Assembly: GCF_000702445.1 (NCBI RefSeq)
Contig: NZ_JNIF01000003.1
Span: 2,666,001 to 2,730,000 of the forward strand
DNA length: 64,000 nucleotides
Origin: Bryobacter aggregatus MPL3
GTDB taxonomy: Bacteria; Acidobacteriota; Terriglobia; Bryobacterales; Bryobacteraceae
Direction: 5' to 3'
Position 1 is the first letter of the stretch. Every line of letters starts with the position of its first letter. Of this stretch, positions 46,011 through 57,815 are shown in pieces. A model generated the notes under the pieces. It had not been told where the DNA came from. It made no database searches and saw nothing but the letters and a program-made list of their open reading frames with translations. The position numbers and the translations under genes were made by a program.

Positions 46011-47951
46011 ATGAGTGAAGTTCTTGTAACGCTACCTGACGGGAGCCAGAAAGCGTTCCCCGCCGGGACGCGACCCCTGGACATTGCCCAGTCCATCTCG
46101 AAACGCCTCGCTGAAGACGCCATCGTTGCCAAGGTTGACGGCAACCTTTGGGACCTGACTCGTCCTCTCGAAGGCGACGCTGCGGTCAGCATCCTGACCA
46201 CCAAAGATCCCGCTTCGCTTGAGGTCTACCGGCACTCGACTGCCCACTTGCTCGCCGGTGCCGTGCTCGAACTCTGGCCCGAAACCAAGCTCGCCATCGG
46301 TCCTCCCATCGAGAACGGCTTCTATTACGACTTCGATCGCAAGGAACCCTTCACTCCCGAAGACCTTGAGAAGATCGAGAAGAAGATGGCAGAGATCCGC
46401 GACCGCGATCTCACCTTTGAACGCAAGCTGATCGCCAAGCCCGAAGGCCTCGCCAAGTACGAGGCGATGAACGAGCCGATGAAAGTCGAGCTGATCACCG
46501 AACGCGCCGACGACATCTTCAGCGAGTACACGATGGGCCCCGGGTTCATCGATTTCTGCCGTGGCCCGCATGTCCCTTCCACCAAGAAACTAAAGGCCTT
46601 CAAGCTGCTCAGCGTCGCCGGAGCCTACTGGAAGGGTGACGAGACGCGCCAGCAACTGCAGCGCATCTACGGCACCGCCTGGTACAGCCAGAAAGAGCTC
46701 GACGAATTCCTCAAGCAGCTCGAAGAAGCGAAAAAGCGCGATCACCGCAAGCTCGGCCGTGAACTCGATCTCATCTCGATCCAGGAACTCGCCGGCCCCG
46801 GCCTGATCTTCTTCCATCCCAAGGGCGCGCAGGTCCGCAAGCTGATCGAAGACTGGATGCGTGAGAACTATCTCGCCCGCGGTTACGATCTGGTTTACAC
46901 GCCACATGTGGCCCGCCGCCAACTCTGGGAAGTCTCTGGGCACGCCGCCACCTACGGCGAAAACATGTTTGTCCCGATGGAGCTGGACGACGCCACCTAC
47001 CAGCTCAAGCCGATGAACTGCCCGTTCCATATTTTGATTTATGCGAACAAGCAGTACAGTTACCGCGAGCTCCCGGTCCGCCTCGGCGAACTCGGCACGG
47101 TGTACCGCTACGAGCGTTCCGGCACCCTGCACGGCCTGTTGCGCGTGCGTGGCTTTTGCCAGGACGACGCGCATATTTTCTGCACGCCGGAGCAGGCAGA
47201 GGCGGAAGTCGTCGGCTGTCTCGATTTCGCCTTCCACACCCTGCGTACCTTCGGCTTTGAAACCTACGAAGCGGAACTCTCCACCTGGGATGGTGGTAAA
47301 TCCGATAAGTACTTCGGCTCGCCGGAAGAATGGGCTCTCGCGGAAAACGCGCTGAAGAGCGCGGTCGAAAAGCTCGGTCTGAACGTCAAGGTGATCCCTG
47401 ATGAGGCCGCCTTCTACGGTCCGAAGATCGATGTCAAGCTGGTCGACGCCATCGGCCGCAAGTGGCAGCTCTCCACCGTCCAGTTCGACTTCAACCTCCC
47501 GCGCCGCTTCAACCTGAGCTACATCGCAGAAGATGGCGCCAAGCACACGCCCACCATGGTGCACCGTGCACTGTTCGGCAGCGTCGAACGCTTCTTCGGC
47601 ATTCTGGTCGAACACTACGCCGGCGCTTTCCCGGTCTGGCTCGCCCCAACTCAAGTGATTCTGTTGCCGGTCACCGATCGAGCGAATGTCTACGCCGGAG
47701 AGCTGGCCGCCAAGCTTACCGCGGAAGGCTTCCGGGTCGAAACCGACACGCGCAACGAGAAGGTCAACTTCAAGATCCGCGAAGCGCAACTCCAGAAGAT
47801 CCCTTACATGCTCGTCATTGGCGATCGTGAAATCGATGCTGGCACTGTTTCGGTGCGCAACCGCCGCCACGGCGATCTTGGCGCGAAGCCGGTCGACGAA
47901 TTCATCGCCCTCCTGCGCGAGCAGAACAGCTCGAAGATTCCGATCGAATAG
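46011..47951 (+). CDS. thrS: Threonyl-tRNA synthetase
   Basis: 646 residues from the ATG at 46011; the frame continues antisense into the sigma gene but without support. TGS domain (about 1-62), editing domain with HSTAHLLAGAV and an HxxxH plus later Cys/His of the ThrRS type, and the class II core with motifs LKPMNCPFHI, YRYERSGTLHGLLRVRGF and the ...VHRALFGSVERFFGILVEHYAG motif 3. C-terminal anticodon domain from about 540. It charges tRNA-Thr. A palindrome near its start may regulate it. Confidence 0.98.
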   Translation: MSEVLVTLPDGSQKAFPAGTRPLDIAQSISKRLAEDAIVAKVDGNLWDLTRPLEGDAAVSILTTKDPASLEVYRHSTAHLLAGAVLELWPETKLAIGPPIENGFYYDFDRKEPFTPEDLEKIEKKMAEIRDRDLTFERKLIAKPEGLAKYEAMNEPMKVELITERADDIFSEYTMGPGFIDFCRGPHVPSTKKLKAFKLLSVAGAYWKGDETRQQLQRIYGTAWYSQKELDEFLKQLEEAKKRDHRKLGRELDLISIQELAGPGLIFFHPKGAQVRKLIEDWMRENYLARGYDLVYTPHVARRQLWEVSGHAATYGENMFVPMELDDATYQLKPMNCPFHILIYANKQYSYRELPVRLGELGTVYRYERSGTLHGLLRVRGFCQDDAHIFCTPEQAEAEVVGCLDFAFHTLRTFGFETYEAELSTWDGGKSDKYFGSPEEWALAENALKSAVEKLGLNVKVIPDEAAFYGPKIDVKLVDAIGRKWQLSTVQFDFNLPRRFNLSYIAEDGAKHTPTMVHRALFGSVERFFGILVEHYAGAFPVWLAPTQVILLPVTDRANVYAGELAAKLTAEGFRVETDTRNEKVNFKIREAQLQKIPYMLVIGDREIDAGTVSVRNRRHGDLGAKPVDEFIALLREQNSSKIPIE

Positions 47952-47954
47952 TCG

Positions 47955-49085
47955 ATGAACCTCGTCTTATGGCTGCTGGCACTGGGAGTAGTGGTTTACT
48001 GCTTCCTGGTGCTGGTGGCCGTGTATCGTTATCTCAGTGTGCTGCCTCCCGCGGCGGCCACTCTTCCCATCAGCATCCTCAAGCCGCTCAAGGGTGTCGA
48101 TCTCGGCCTGGACGAGAATCTGCGCAGCTTCTTCAGCCAGTCCTACGCAGGGGATTGGGAACTCGTCTTCGCTATCGCCGATGAAAACGATCCGGCTGCA
48201 GCGCTGGTGAGAACGTTCCAGTTGGCCTTTCCTCAGGTGGACTCCCGGCTTCTCATCGTCGGTTCCTCTCCCTACCAGAACGCAAAGGTCTGGAGTCTCG
48301 AAAAGCTCTGTGAGGCGGCTCGCTACGACGTTGTGGTCATGTCCGACTCGGACATTCGTGTCACGCCACAGATGCTCGACACCATTGCCGCCGAATTCGC
48401 GGCAGACCCCAAGCTCGGTGTCGCCACTTGCCCCTACCGTGCCGTCGGCGGCCCCAGTCCTTGGTCCCAAACCGAAGCGCTTGGCATGAACACAGAGTTC
48501 ATCGCTGGCGTATTGGTTGCCCGGATGTTAGAAGGAATGCGCTTCACCCTGGGGCCAACGGTCGCGGCTCGTCAGCAGGCGATTGCCGATGCCGGAGGCT
48601 GGGCGGGTCTCGAAAAGTACCTGGCCGAAGACTTCGTGCTTGGCCAACGAGTGACCGCCAAGGGCTGGAACTCGATCCTCTCCAGTTATGTGGTGGAGCA
48701 CCGCATTGGTTCCGAATCGATGGCGACAAACTTTGCCCATCGTCTCCGCTGGAATCGTTCGACGCGCCGCTCGCGCCCCCTGGGCTATCTCGGCCAGTTC
48801 TTCACGAATCCGCTGCCGGTCTTCCTCGCTGTCTGGCCGCTCACGGGCTTTGAACTCGGCTTTCTCGGTGCTGCATTGATGCTCCGCTTTACGGTCGCCT
48901 TCGCGACGCAAAACGGCGTCCTCAACGAGAACTTCCACCCACGCTACTTCTACCAGTTGCCCTTGCAGGATCTGCTCAGCTTCGCCTTCTGGCTGGCCGG
49001 TTTCTTCGGTAACACGATCCACTGGCGTGGCTGCAGCTACCGGCTCCATGCCGATGGCACCTTTACGCTGCTTCAAGCAGACTAA
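47955..49085 (+). CDS. Ceramide-glucosyltransferase-like glycosyltransferase (HpnI-like)
   Basis: 376 residues starting 3 bases after thrS. N-terminal membrane helix, then a GT2/GT21 catalytic domain with MSDSDIRV, the acidic EDFVLGQRV, and the QxxRW-type motif RLRWNRSTRRSRP, and two to three C-terminal membrane helices. GT21 includes ceramide glucosyltransferase and HpnI, which adds N-acetylglucosamine to bacteriohopanetetrol. No other hopanoid gene is in the window. The convergent PIG-L deacetylase, overlapping by 23 bp, could process an N-acetylated product, but this is inference. Confidence 0.83.
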   Translation: MNLVLWLLALGVVVYCFLVLVAVYRYLSVLPPAAATLPISILKPLKGVDLGLDENLRSFFSQSYAGDWELVFAIADENDPAAALVRTFQLAFPQVDSRLLIVGSSPYQNAKVWSLEKLCEAARYDVVVMSDSDIRVTPQMLDTIAAEFAADPKLGVATCPYRAVGGPSPWSQTEALGMNTEFIAGVLVARMLEGMRFTLGPTVAARQQAIADAGGWAGLEKYLAEDFVLGQRVTAKGWNSILSSYVVEHRIGSESMATNFAHRLRWNRSTRRSRPLGYLGQFFTNPLPVFLAVWPLTGFELGFLGAALMLRFTVAFATQNGVLNENFHPRYFYQLPLQDLLSFAFWLAGFFGNTIHWRGCSYRLHADGTFTLLQAD

Positions 49086-49887
49086 ACAGGCGTTGCGCGC
49101 GGCTGCGTGCTTCCTGCTCGGGATCGAGCAGCCACAGACGTTCCACATCGTGCCGGCCCGATTCCAACTGGAACAGTCCCTGCGACTTGTGCTCGGCAAT
49201 CAGCCAGTTCACAATCACGCTATAGGTCAGGCACTCCGCCTTGCTGACGGCGCGGCTGCGCGAGAACTGATAAGCGGGCAGGGCATTGCCGGACATCGCA
49301 ATCGGATGTTGCGACGAATGTCCCGGCTCGACGGCGATCAGCACTGGACGCTGATCCACGGGCTGCAGGGCAATGGCTTCGCGCACCAAGGTCGCCACCG
49401 CCTGATGATGACCATGTTCTTCCGGCCGCGGCGCCAGTACAAAAACAAAATCATAGCTATGCGTTTGCAGCCGGTCCGCAATGCGATCCCGTACCGTCTT
49501 CACTTGCCAGGACTTGCAGGCCACCTTTTCGCAACGCGTATAACCCGGGTCAGGCTGCCCGAGGAACTCGGTTGCCCGTACCCCCAGCAGTTTCCCAGCG
49601 CGCAGCGATTCTTCCCGGCGGATCGACGGAAGCTTGTGATGATCCTTGCCGCCTTCGGCAAGATCGAGTCCATAAAAATGACCGGCCAAGGCTGCAAAGC
49701 GATGGCCTCCCGCTCCGTCCGTGATGATGAGTTGATCGACCGTTCCTCCCATCTCACGAGCGAGCCGGTAGACCGTTGCCGCGCAGTAGTATTCATCGTC
49801 CGGGTGCGCGGTAACAAGCAACACGGACGTCTGTGTTGGAGGTGGGGGATAGATCGCAACGGGGGCGGAAATACTCTGCAAGGTCAT
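49063..49887 (-). CDS. PIG-L/LmbE-family deacetylase
   Basis: 274 residues. The zinc site is AHPDDE with the later HGHH motif, both intact. Core ITDGAGGHRFAALA and LGQPDPGYTRCEK follow. PIG-L enzymes deacetylate N-acetylglucosaminyl groups of lipids, mycothiol or bacillithiol precursors. No signal peptide. AAAGGA stands 6-7 bases before the ATG. Last gene of the operon with the GAF-ANTAR regulator (14 bp gap). Overlaps the HpnI-like gene 3' to 3'. Confidence 0.88.
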   Translation of the reverse strand: MTLQSISAPVAIYPPPPTQTSVLLVTAHPDDEYYCAATVYRLAREMGGTVDQLIITDGAGGHRFAALAGHFYGLDLAEGGKDHHKLPSIRREESLRAGKLLGVRATEFLGQPDPGYTRCEKVACKSWQVKTVRDRIADRLQTHSYDFVFVLAPRPEEHGHHQAVATLVREAIALQPVDQRPVLIAVEPGHSSQHPIAMSGNALPAYQFSRSRAVSKAECLTYSVIVNWLIAEHKSQGLFQLESGRHDVERLWLLDPEQEARSRAQRLFSLLEAA

Positions 49888-49901
49888 CTCAGTCCTTTCT
49901 T

Positions 49902-50477
49902 TTAAGCGGCGCGGTGAGTGCGGGCAATCAACCGTTCGGCAGCGACATACGCGGGTACGCGCTGCTTGCGGCTTTCCTCTTCGAGCCAGGCGGCCGCTTG
50001 CGCCTGTGTATAGCCCAGCCGGTTGGCGAGCAGACTTTGCGCTCGCGTCTCCAGCTTCCGGGCCCGAATATCGTCTTCCATCATCCGGAGCGAAGCGCGG
50101 AGCCGGCGATGCTGTGCCGCGCGGGAAAGCAGCACGGCGTAGTTCAGCAGAATGCCTTCGAGTGTACTGGTCAGCTCAAAGAGCTCCACGGCACGCAATG
50201 CCGGCTTACTGGACGCCAGTTCCAGATTTCCAAACCGCTGGTGCCCCACACGCAACTCCCGATTGAGCACCACACCCTGCCGGGCCTCTGGCGTCGGGGA
50301 TTGGTAGAGTCCTGTACTGATCGTGCCGCGCTGCGGGTCGGCAATCGAGATCCGTACTTGATCGAGCTGGGCTCCCTCACCCACTAAGGCCGCCGCCTGC
50401 TGTAAAGCCTCTTCCAACAGGGCGCTGTGCGCAAGCAACTTGCTCACACGATAGAGAATATCCGCTGCAATCTGCAT
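49902..50477 (-). CDS. GAF-ANTAR regulatory protein
   Basis: 191 residues from the ATG at 50477, with GAGGGG 6-7 bases upstream; the longer frame would run back through the micro-ORF region. Residues about 15-125 resemble a GAF-type sensory domain, and the last 60 (LRMMEDDIRARKLETRAQSLLANRLGYTQ ... RLIARTH) match the three-helix ANTAR fold that binds paired RNA hairpins and prevents termination. The ATG shares an A with the stop of the upstream micro-ORF. Likely regulates the PIG-L gene or another RNA. ANTAR targets are usually dual hairpins, which I did not find here. Confidence 0.75.
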   Translation of the reverse strand: MQIAADILYRVSKLLAHSALLEEALQQAAALVGEGAQLDQVRISIADPQRGTISTGLYQSPTPEARQGVVLNRELRVGHQRFGNLELASSKPALRAVELFELTSTLEGILLNYAVLLSRAAQHRRLRASLRMMEDDIRARKLETRAQSLLANRLGYTQAQAAAWLEEESRKQRVPAYVAAERLIARTHRAA

Positions 50478-50596
50478 TAGTGTCCCCTCAGTGAGAGCTG
50501 GTGCAAGGTCAGAACCGTGATGACGAGCCAGAGGGTGGCTCCAATCAGTTTTGCGAGATCCACTTTCCAATTCGGGGTCAAGGTAGCTTTTCTCAT
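50477..50596 (-). CDS. 39-residue single-helix membrane micro-protein
   Basis: Start ATG at 50596, stop TAA at 50479-50477. The product has a basic N terminus (MRKATLTPNWK), one hydrophobic segment of about 18-20 residues (LIGATLWLVITVLTL) and a short tail. The stop and the ATG of the GAF-ANTAR gene share one base (TAATG), so translation is probably coupled. A near-consensus promoter sits 18 bases upstream, so the leader is very short and there is no clear ribosome site. No known family. Judged real from the coupling and the helix, but unproven. Confidence 0.55.
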   Translation of the reverse strand: MRKATLTPNWKVDLAKLIGATLWLVITVLTLHQLSLRGH

Positions 50597-50613
50597 CTCT
50601 AGTGTCTTGATTG

Positions 50614-50642
50614 AGAATATAATGATTTGCGAGCATGGTCAA
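50614..50642 (-). promoter_or_regulatory. Sigma-70-type promoter for the micro-protein/GAF-ANTAR/PIG-L operon
   Basis: On the minus strand, TTGACC, a 17-base spacer and TATTCT. Transcription would start about 10 bases before the micro-ORF ATG. Confidence 0.65.
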
Positions 50643-50656
50643 GAGATATCTATACT
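50627..50656 (+). promoter_or_regulatory. Candidate sigma-70 promoter for the cupin gene
   Basis: TTGCGA, an 18-base spacer and TATACT on the plus strand. It overlaps the divergent promoter on the other strand, so the two would compete. The cupin GTG lies about 40 bases downstream. Confidence 0.5.
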
Positions 50657-50702
50657 ATTTCGATCAACTATTGAATGATTCACAATCTGACATACTGGCG
50701 AT

Positions 50703-51095
50703 GTGGAATTCTGCACTGCGGCGACAAGAACGGCCAAACGCGGGCCTGACAATTACTTCACCGGCGAAGTCTGGTTGGAGCCTTTAGCGCAAACTCCACT
50801 CATGGATGTGCAGATGGTGCGCGTGAGTTTCTCGCCAGGAGCAAGAACGGCCTGGCACACGCATCCCGGTGGGCAAATCCTCTACGTAAGTTCTGGAAGA
50901 GGACTCATCCAGAAAGAGGGAGAGCCCGTGCGGGCGATCAGTGCTGGAGACACTGTCGTCATCGCGGCCGGGGAAAAGCACTGGCATGGCGCAGCGCCGG
51001 ACTGTGCAATGCAACATCTGGCAGTACAACCGCTCATCGGCGGCAGCGGCGCCGATTGGCTGGAACTCGTTACGGACGATGACTATGGAGGATAG
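50703..51095 (+). CDS. Single-domain cupin, hydroxynitrile-lyase-like
   Basis: 130 residues from the GTG at 50703, the only usable start, since a stop precedes it in frame. One cupin fold: metal ligands H52 and H54 in WHTHPGGQ with Q58, and H93 in GEKHWHGAAP, with H95 beside it. Sequence around these residues and the terminal WLELVTDDDY is similar, from memory, to Granulicella tundricola-type acidobacterial cupins with (R)-hydroxynitrile lyase activity. The activity of this protein is unproven. Its 3' end carries the ribosome site (GGAGG) of the next gene, whose ATG is 3 bases on. Confidence 0.78.
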   Translation: MEFCTAATRTAKRGPDNYFTGEVWLEPLAQTPLMDVQMVRVSFSPGARTAWHTHPGGQILYVSSGRGLIQKEGEPVRAISAGDTVVIAAGEKHWHGAAPDCAMQHLAVQPLIGGSGADWLELVTDDDYGG

Positions 51096-51097
51096 TT

Positions 51098-53503
<2,406 letters not shown>

Positions 53504-53523
53504 GACTCTGAGTGTAGCGCGAT

Positions 53524-54759
53524 CTAGCTGCTGAAGATGCGTCCCTTGTGCTGTCCCACCAGGATCTGGAACAGCCGGTGCGCCATCAGTTCGTGCAGGC
53601 TCCACAGCTCCTTGTTCGCTTCAAAGATGGCGTTCGCATCCGCTCCGGCGGCCACGCCCGCGCCTTCCTTCAGCGCCTTCGATGCCTCGGACAGAATCGG
53701 GTCCGTCATCACTTCGCCCGCCATCTCCCAAAGGGTGATGAAGCGATCGACCGCGGTCGGGAATGAAATGTCGAACACCCCGTCGTTCGAAGTCGTGCGC
53801 GGCGGCTTGAAATCGAGGTTGAACGGGCCGTTGTAATCATAGGTCCGCAGCAGAACCAACACATTGAGCCAATCGAGCGGATTCACCAAACCCACGGCAA
53901 TATCGACGTCATGCTTCAGACGATAGCCGTCGTTGATATCGAAGTGGAACAGCTTGCCGCACAGCAGCGCGCGAGCGAGAGACGAGCGCACCGCGCCGCC
54001 CCACATCAGTTCATGCAGATACTCGGGGTTTAAGCCCACCATCTCCGGATGCGTCAGTTGCCCGGAGAAAATCCAGGCCAGCATCGCGTCCGAAGTCGGC
54101 AGCAGAATCTCGGCCTGCGGCTCAAACGGCTTGGCTTCCATGCAATGCTTCATCGTCGGCTGGCCCTTCTTGGCCGCAATCGCGATGTCCGCCTCGCAAG
54201 CTGCATTGATGCCTTCGGCAAACCACTTCAGGCTCTGCACTTCATCGACAATGCCCTGAAACTGGTAGCCCAGTGAACCAGGCCAATAGACAACATAGGA
54301 GGCGCCCAGCTCATGGCCGATTCCCACTGTATTCTCGAGACGCCACTTCGCGTAATTGCGAACCTCGGGCTGCTCGCCTGCCGGTCCCCCGGCAAACACG
54401 GCATTGTGGAAGGTCTCGGTGGTCACCATCGAGCACTTCAGGCCATGCTTCTTGAGCGCCGCCCCAATCTGGCCGATAATCTCATCCTGCTTCGCGTTGC
54501 CCAGGGCATCGTAAGGCAGAACGTCGGTGTCATGCGTCGTCCAATATCCTATGCCAATCTCGGCGAACTTCTCGATGACGGTCTCGAAATGGACCGGCTT
54601 CCGCGTCGGGGCATGAAAGATCGCGTTGCCGTCATAGGCGGCTGCCCACTGCGGTCCGGTGATGAAATGTTTGCGTCGTTGTTCGGGCGTATAGGCGCCG
54701 CCACAAGCGGCTGTCAGCCGGCTAACCAGGGCGCGCTGCTGTTCAGGGTTCAATGGCAT
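53524..54759 (-). CDS. xylA: Xylose isomerase
   Basis: 411 residues from ATG 54759, preceded by AGGA at some distance. Conserved catalytic His in YWTTHDTDVLP, metal site in MEAKPFEPQAE, GLNPEYLHELMWG, FHFDINDGYRLKHDVDIAVG and the late DFKPPRT, as in Streptomyces-type enzymes. It interconverts D-xylose and D-xylulose in the cytoplasm. It stands divergent from acs with 52 bp between starts, and directly upstream of the thiC riboswitch. Confidence 0.94.
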   Translation of the reverse strand: MPLNPEQQRALVSRLTAACGGAYTPEQRRKHFITGPQWAAAYDGNAIFHAPTRKPVHFETVIEKFAEIGIGYWTTHDTDVLPYDALGNAKQDEIIGQIGAALKKHGLKCSMVTTETFHNAVFAGGPAGEQPEVRNYAKWRLENTVGIGHELGASYVVYWPGSLGYQFQGIVDEVQSLKWFAEGINAACEADIAIAAKKGQPTMKHCMEAKPFEPQAEILLPTSDAMLAWIFSGQLTHPEMVGLNPEYLHELMWGGAVRSSLARALLCGKLFHFDINDGYRLKHDVDIAVGLVNPLDWLNVLVLLRTYDYNGPFNLDFKPPRTTSNDGVFDISFPTAVDRFITLWEMAGEVMTDPILSEASKALKEGAGVAAGADANAIFEANKELWSLHELMAHRLFQILVGQHKGRIFSS

Positions 54760-54811
54760 CGCGATTAGTTTATCCTGCGCCACGCTAGGTTGATAGAATT
54801 GACGTTTTGCC

Positions 54812-56746
54812 ATGAGCCAAGCCAATATTTATCCGCCCTCCGCAGACTTTGTGAAACAGGCAAACGTCTCCGGAATGGAAGCCTATCGTGCGCTGTACCA
54901 GAAGGCCGCCGACAAGCCCGAAGAGTTTTGGGGCGAATTGGCAAAAGAGAAGTTGCACTGGATGGAGCCCTTCTCCCATGTCTTCGAATGGGAGCCCCCC
55001 TTCGTCAAATGGTTCGTTGGCGGCAAGCTGAACGCCTGCTACAACTGTGTCGATCGTCACGTTGGCGAAGGCAATGGCGACAAAGTCGCGCTCTTGTTCG
55101 AAGGCGAGCCGGGCGATTCCCGCCGCATCACCTACAGTGAACTGCTCAAAGATGTCTCGCGCTTTGCCAATGGACTGCTGCGCCTCGGCATCGAAACCGG
55201 CGACCGCGCCATCATCTACATGCCGATGATTCCCGAGGCCGTAATCGCGATGCTCGCCTGCGCCCGTCTCGGCATCACGCACAGCGTCGTTTTCGGCGGC
55301 TTTTCGGCAGAAGCGCTGAAAGCCCGCATCCAGGACCTCGGCGCCAAACTCGTCATCACCGCCGACGGTGGCTGGCGCAAAGGCAAGGAAGTCAAACTGA
55401 AGCCTGCCGTCGACGAAGCGCTCGCTGATTGCCCCTCGGTCACCAGCGTTGTTGTTTGCGAGCGCACCAAGACTCCTGTCCCCATGGTCCACGGCCGCGA
55501 CCACTACTGGCAGGCCGTCGAAGCCGGACAGAGCGAGCATTGCCCCGCCGTCCCGCTCGATAGCGAACATCCACTCTTTGTTCTCTATACTTCGGGCACC
55601 ACCGGCAAGCCGAAGGGCATCCTCCACACCACCGGCGGCTATCTGCTGCAATGTGCGATGACCGTCGAGTGGGTCTTTGACCTCAAGAAGAACGACGTCT
55701 ACTGGTGCACCGCCGACATCGGCTGGGTCACCGGCCACAGCTATGTCACCTACGGTCCGATGGCTCTCGGCGCCACCCAGGTGATCTATGAAGGCTCGCC
55801 CGACACCCCTGGCTTCGACCGCTGGTGGGCCATCGTCGAAAAGTATAAGGTCTCGATTCTCTACACCTCACCCACCGCGATTCGCGCCCTGATTCGCCAG
55901 GGCGACCACTTGCCCAACGCGCACAATCTATCCTCGCTGCGCCTGCTCGGCAGCGTTGGCGAGCCGATCAATCCTGCTGCCTGGGAATGGTTCTATAAGG
56001 TCATTGGCAAGGAACGTTGCCCGATTGTCGATACCTGGTGGCAAACCGAAACCGGTGCGATGCTGATTGCTCCGATGCCTGGCGCGGTCCCCTTGAAACC
56101 CGGCAGCGGCACTTTGCCCATCCCTGGTGTCATGGCCGAAGTGGTCAATCTCGATGGCAAGCCCGTCGGTCCCAATGAAGAAGGCTATCTCATCGTCAGC
56201 CGGCCCTGGCCAAGTATGGTGCGCACGATCTGGGGCGATCCGAAGCGCTTTGAAGACCAGTATTGGAGCCGTGTGCCCGGCAAGTACTTCACAGGCGACG
56301 CCGCGCGTCGCGATGAGGATGGCTACTTCTGGGTTCTCGGCCGCGTCGATGACGTTCTGAACGTCTCTGGCCATCGCCTCAGCACCATGGAAGTGGAAAG
56401 CGCGCTCGTCCGTCATCCGGCCGTCGCCGAAGCCGCTGTCGTGGGGAAGCCACACGAAATCACAGGCCAGGCGGTCTGCTGCTTCATCACATTGAAGAAG
56501 GGCGAATACGACCACGATGTTCTGTCAAAAGAACTCCGGCAATGGATTGCCCACGAAATCGGAGCCTTTGCCCGTCCCGAAGAGATTCGCTTCAGCGAAG
56601 CGCTCCCCAAGACCCGCAGTGGCAAAATCATGCGCCGCCTCCTGCGCGAACTGGTCACCAACAACACCGTAGCCGGTGATGTCACCACCCTCGAAGACCT
56701 TAGCGTCATCACCAAACTGGCCGCCCAGCAGGACGACGAAAGCTAG
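54812..56746 (+). CDS. acs: Acetyl-CoA synthetase
   Basis: 644 residues. Core motifs [37 protein letters not shown] and the C-terminal lysine motif [11 protein letters not shown] with the acetylatable Lys. It activates acetate to acetyl-CoA through acetyl-AMP, the natural partner of carbohydrate deacetylation and pentose catabolism in this region. Its 3' end overlaps the esterase gene by 4 bp. Confidence 0.97.
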   Translation: MSQANIYPPSADFVKQANVSGMEAYRALYQKAADKPEEFWGELAKEKLHWMEPFSHVFEWEPPFVKWFVGGKLNACYNCVDRHVGEGNGDKVALLFEGEPGDSRRITYSELLKDVSRFANGLLRLGIETGDRAIIYMPMIPEAVIAMLACARLGITHSVVFGGFSAEALKARIQDLGAKLVITADGGWRKGKEVKLKPAVDEALADCPSVTSVVVCERTKTPVPMVHGRDHYWQAVEAGQSEHCPAVPLDSEHPLFVLYTSGTTGKPKGILHTTGGYLLQCAMTVEWVFDLKKNDVYWCTADIGWVTGHSYVTYGPMALGATQVIYEGSPDTPGFDRWWAIVEKYKVSILYTSPTAIRALIRQGDHLPNAHNLSSLRLLGSVGEPINPAAWEWFYKVIGKERCPIVDTWWQTETGAMLIAPMPGAVPLKPGSGTLPIPGVMAEVVNLDGKPVGPNEEGYLIVSRPWPSMVRTIWGDPKRFEDQYWSRVPGKYFTGDAARRDEDGYFWVLGRVDDVLNVSGHRLSTMEVESALVRHPAVAEAAVVGKPHEITGQAVCCFITLKKGEYDHDVLSKELRQWIAHEIGAFARPEEIRFSEALPKTRSGKIMRRLLRELVTNNTVAGDVTTLEDLSVITKLAAQQDDES

Positions 56747-57747
56747 ATAAAGCGTTTGACATGCTTGCCCATCAGATCGGCTTCATTGCCGAGGGCAGTG
56801 CGGAGATGAGAGGAAGCGATTGCGATGGCCATTTGCGTCGGAGCGCTTCCTCTCAGTTCGTTCAGCATCACAAAGTCATGGATGGTCCCGAGCATGCGTG
56901 CGCCGGTCACTCTCACGCCTGCCTCCATCATCTTCCGGGCATAAGCTTCGCCTTCATCGCGGAGCACGTCGTTTTCAGCGGTGAGGATCGTCGCCACCGG
57001 AAGTTTTTCCAGTTGGCTGGGCGAAGCGAGCAAGGGCGAGGCCATATAGCTGTGGCGGTCGGATTCGCGCGGCGCATAGGCATCCCAAAACCAACGCATC
57101 CCCGCCGCCTGCAGCCACGGACCCTCGGCAAACTCATGATATGACTCGCTCGACATGCTGGCGTCGGTCACCGGATAAAACAGGGTCTGTTGGGCAATCT
57201 TTGGTCCGCCCCGCTCTTTGGCCAGAATCGCCACCACCGCTGCCAGATTCGCTCCCGCACTGTCCCCCGCCACGGCGATCCGGTCTTGGGAGAGATCCAG
57301 CTCGCGGCCATGCTCGGCCAGATACTTGGTCACCGCATAAGCCTGCTCGACCGGGCCCGGAAACTGGGATTCGGGCGACCGCGTATATTCCACAAACACC
57401 ACAGCCGCATTCGTCTCCTCGCTCAGATCCTCCATCAAATGGTCATGTGTGTGTGCGCTTCCCATCACCCAACCCCCGCCGTGAAAGTAAATCACCGTCG
57501 GCAGAAGCGCCACGATATCCACCGGACGGAAAATGCGCACTCGCGTCTTGCCCCCTGGCCCCACAGGAAGGTCATGATCGACACGCGCCACCGCCCGGGT
57601 TCTGGGTGGCTTTGCCTGTAGATCTTCCAGAATTTGGCGCGCCGCTTCATAGGAATGCATGTAGATCGGCGGTGCCTGGCTGGCAGCCAGTTTCTGGACA
57701 AAGACGCGCACGTCCGGGTCGAGGATGGGAGCTTTGGTTAGGGTCAT
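56743..57747 (-). CDS. Alpha/beta hydrolase of the HSL/lipase type
   Basis: 334 residues from ATG 57747; the longer frame lies in the DinB leader and is not convincing. Motifs HGGGWV (oxyanion hole), GDSAGAN (nucleophile Ser), ENDVLRDEG (Asp) and TIHDFVM (His) are complete. Soluble and cytoplasmic in appearance. It would hydrolyse short-chain esters. The 3' end interlocks with acs. Confidence 0.88.
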   Translation of the reverse strand: MTLTKAPILDPDVRVFVQKLAASQAPPIYMHSYEAARQILEDLQAKPPRTRAVARVDHDLPVGPGGKTRVRIFRPVDIVALLPTVIYFHGGGWVMGSAHTHDHLMEDLSEETNAAVVFVEYTRSPESQFPGPVEQAYAVTKYLAEHGRELDLSQDRIAVAGDSAGANLAAVVAILAKERGGPKIAQQTLFYPVTDASMSSESYHEFAEGPWLQAAGMRWFWDAYAPRESDRHSYMASPLLASPSQLEKLPVATILTAENDVLRDEGEAYARKMMEAGVRVTGARMLGTIHDFVMLNELRGSAPTQMAIAIASSHLRTALGNEADLMGKHVKRFI

Positions 57748-57815
57748 GCTACCAATAGGATTAATTGTGAACTGAGTCCGTTTCACGCCACTCCTGTGGC
57801 CCCAAGGAGACAAAC

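Noticed and set aside
46590-47870. A 426-residue frame antisense to thrS
   Set aside because: Typical antisense shadow of a GC-rich gene; the thrS frame has all class II motifs.
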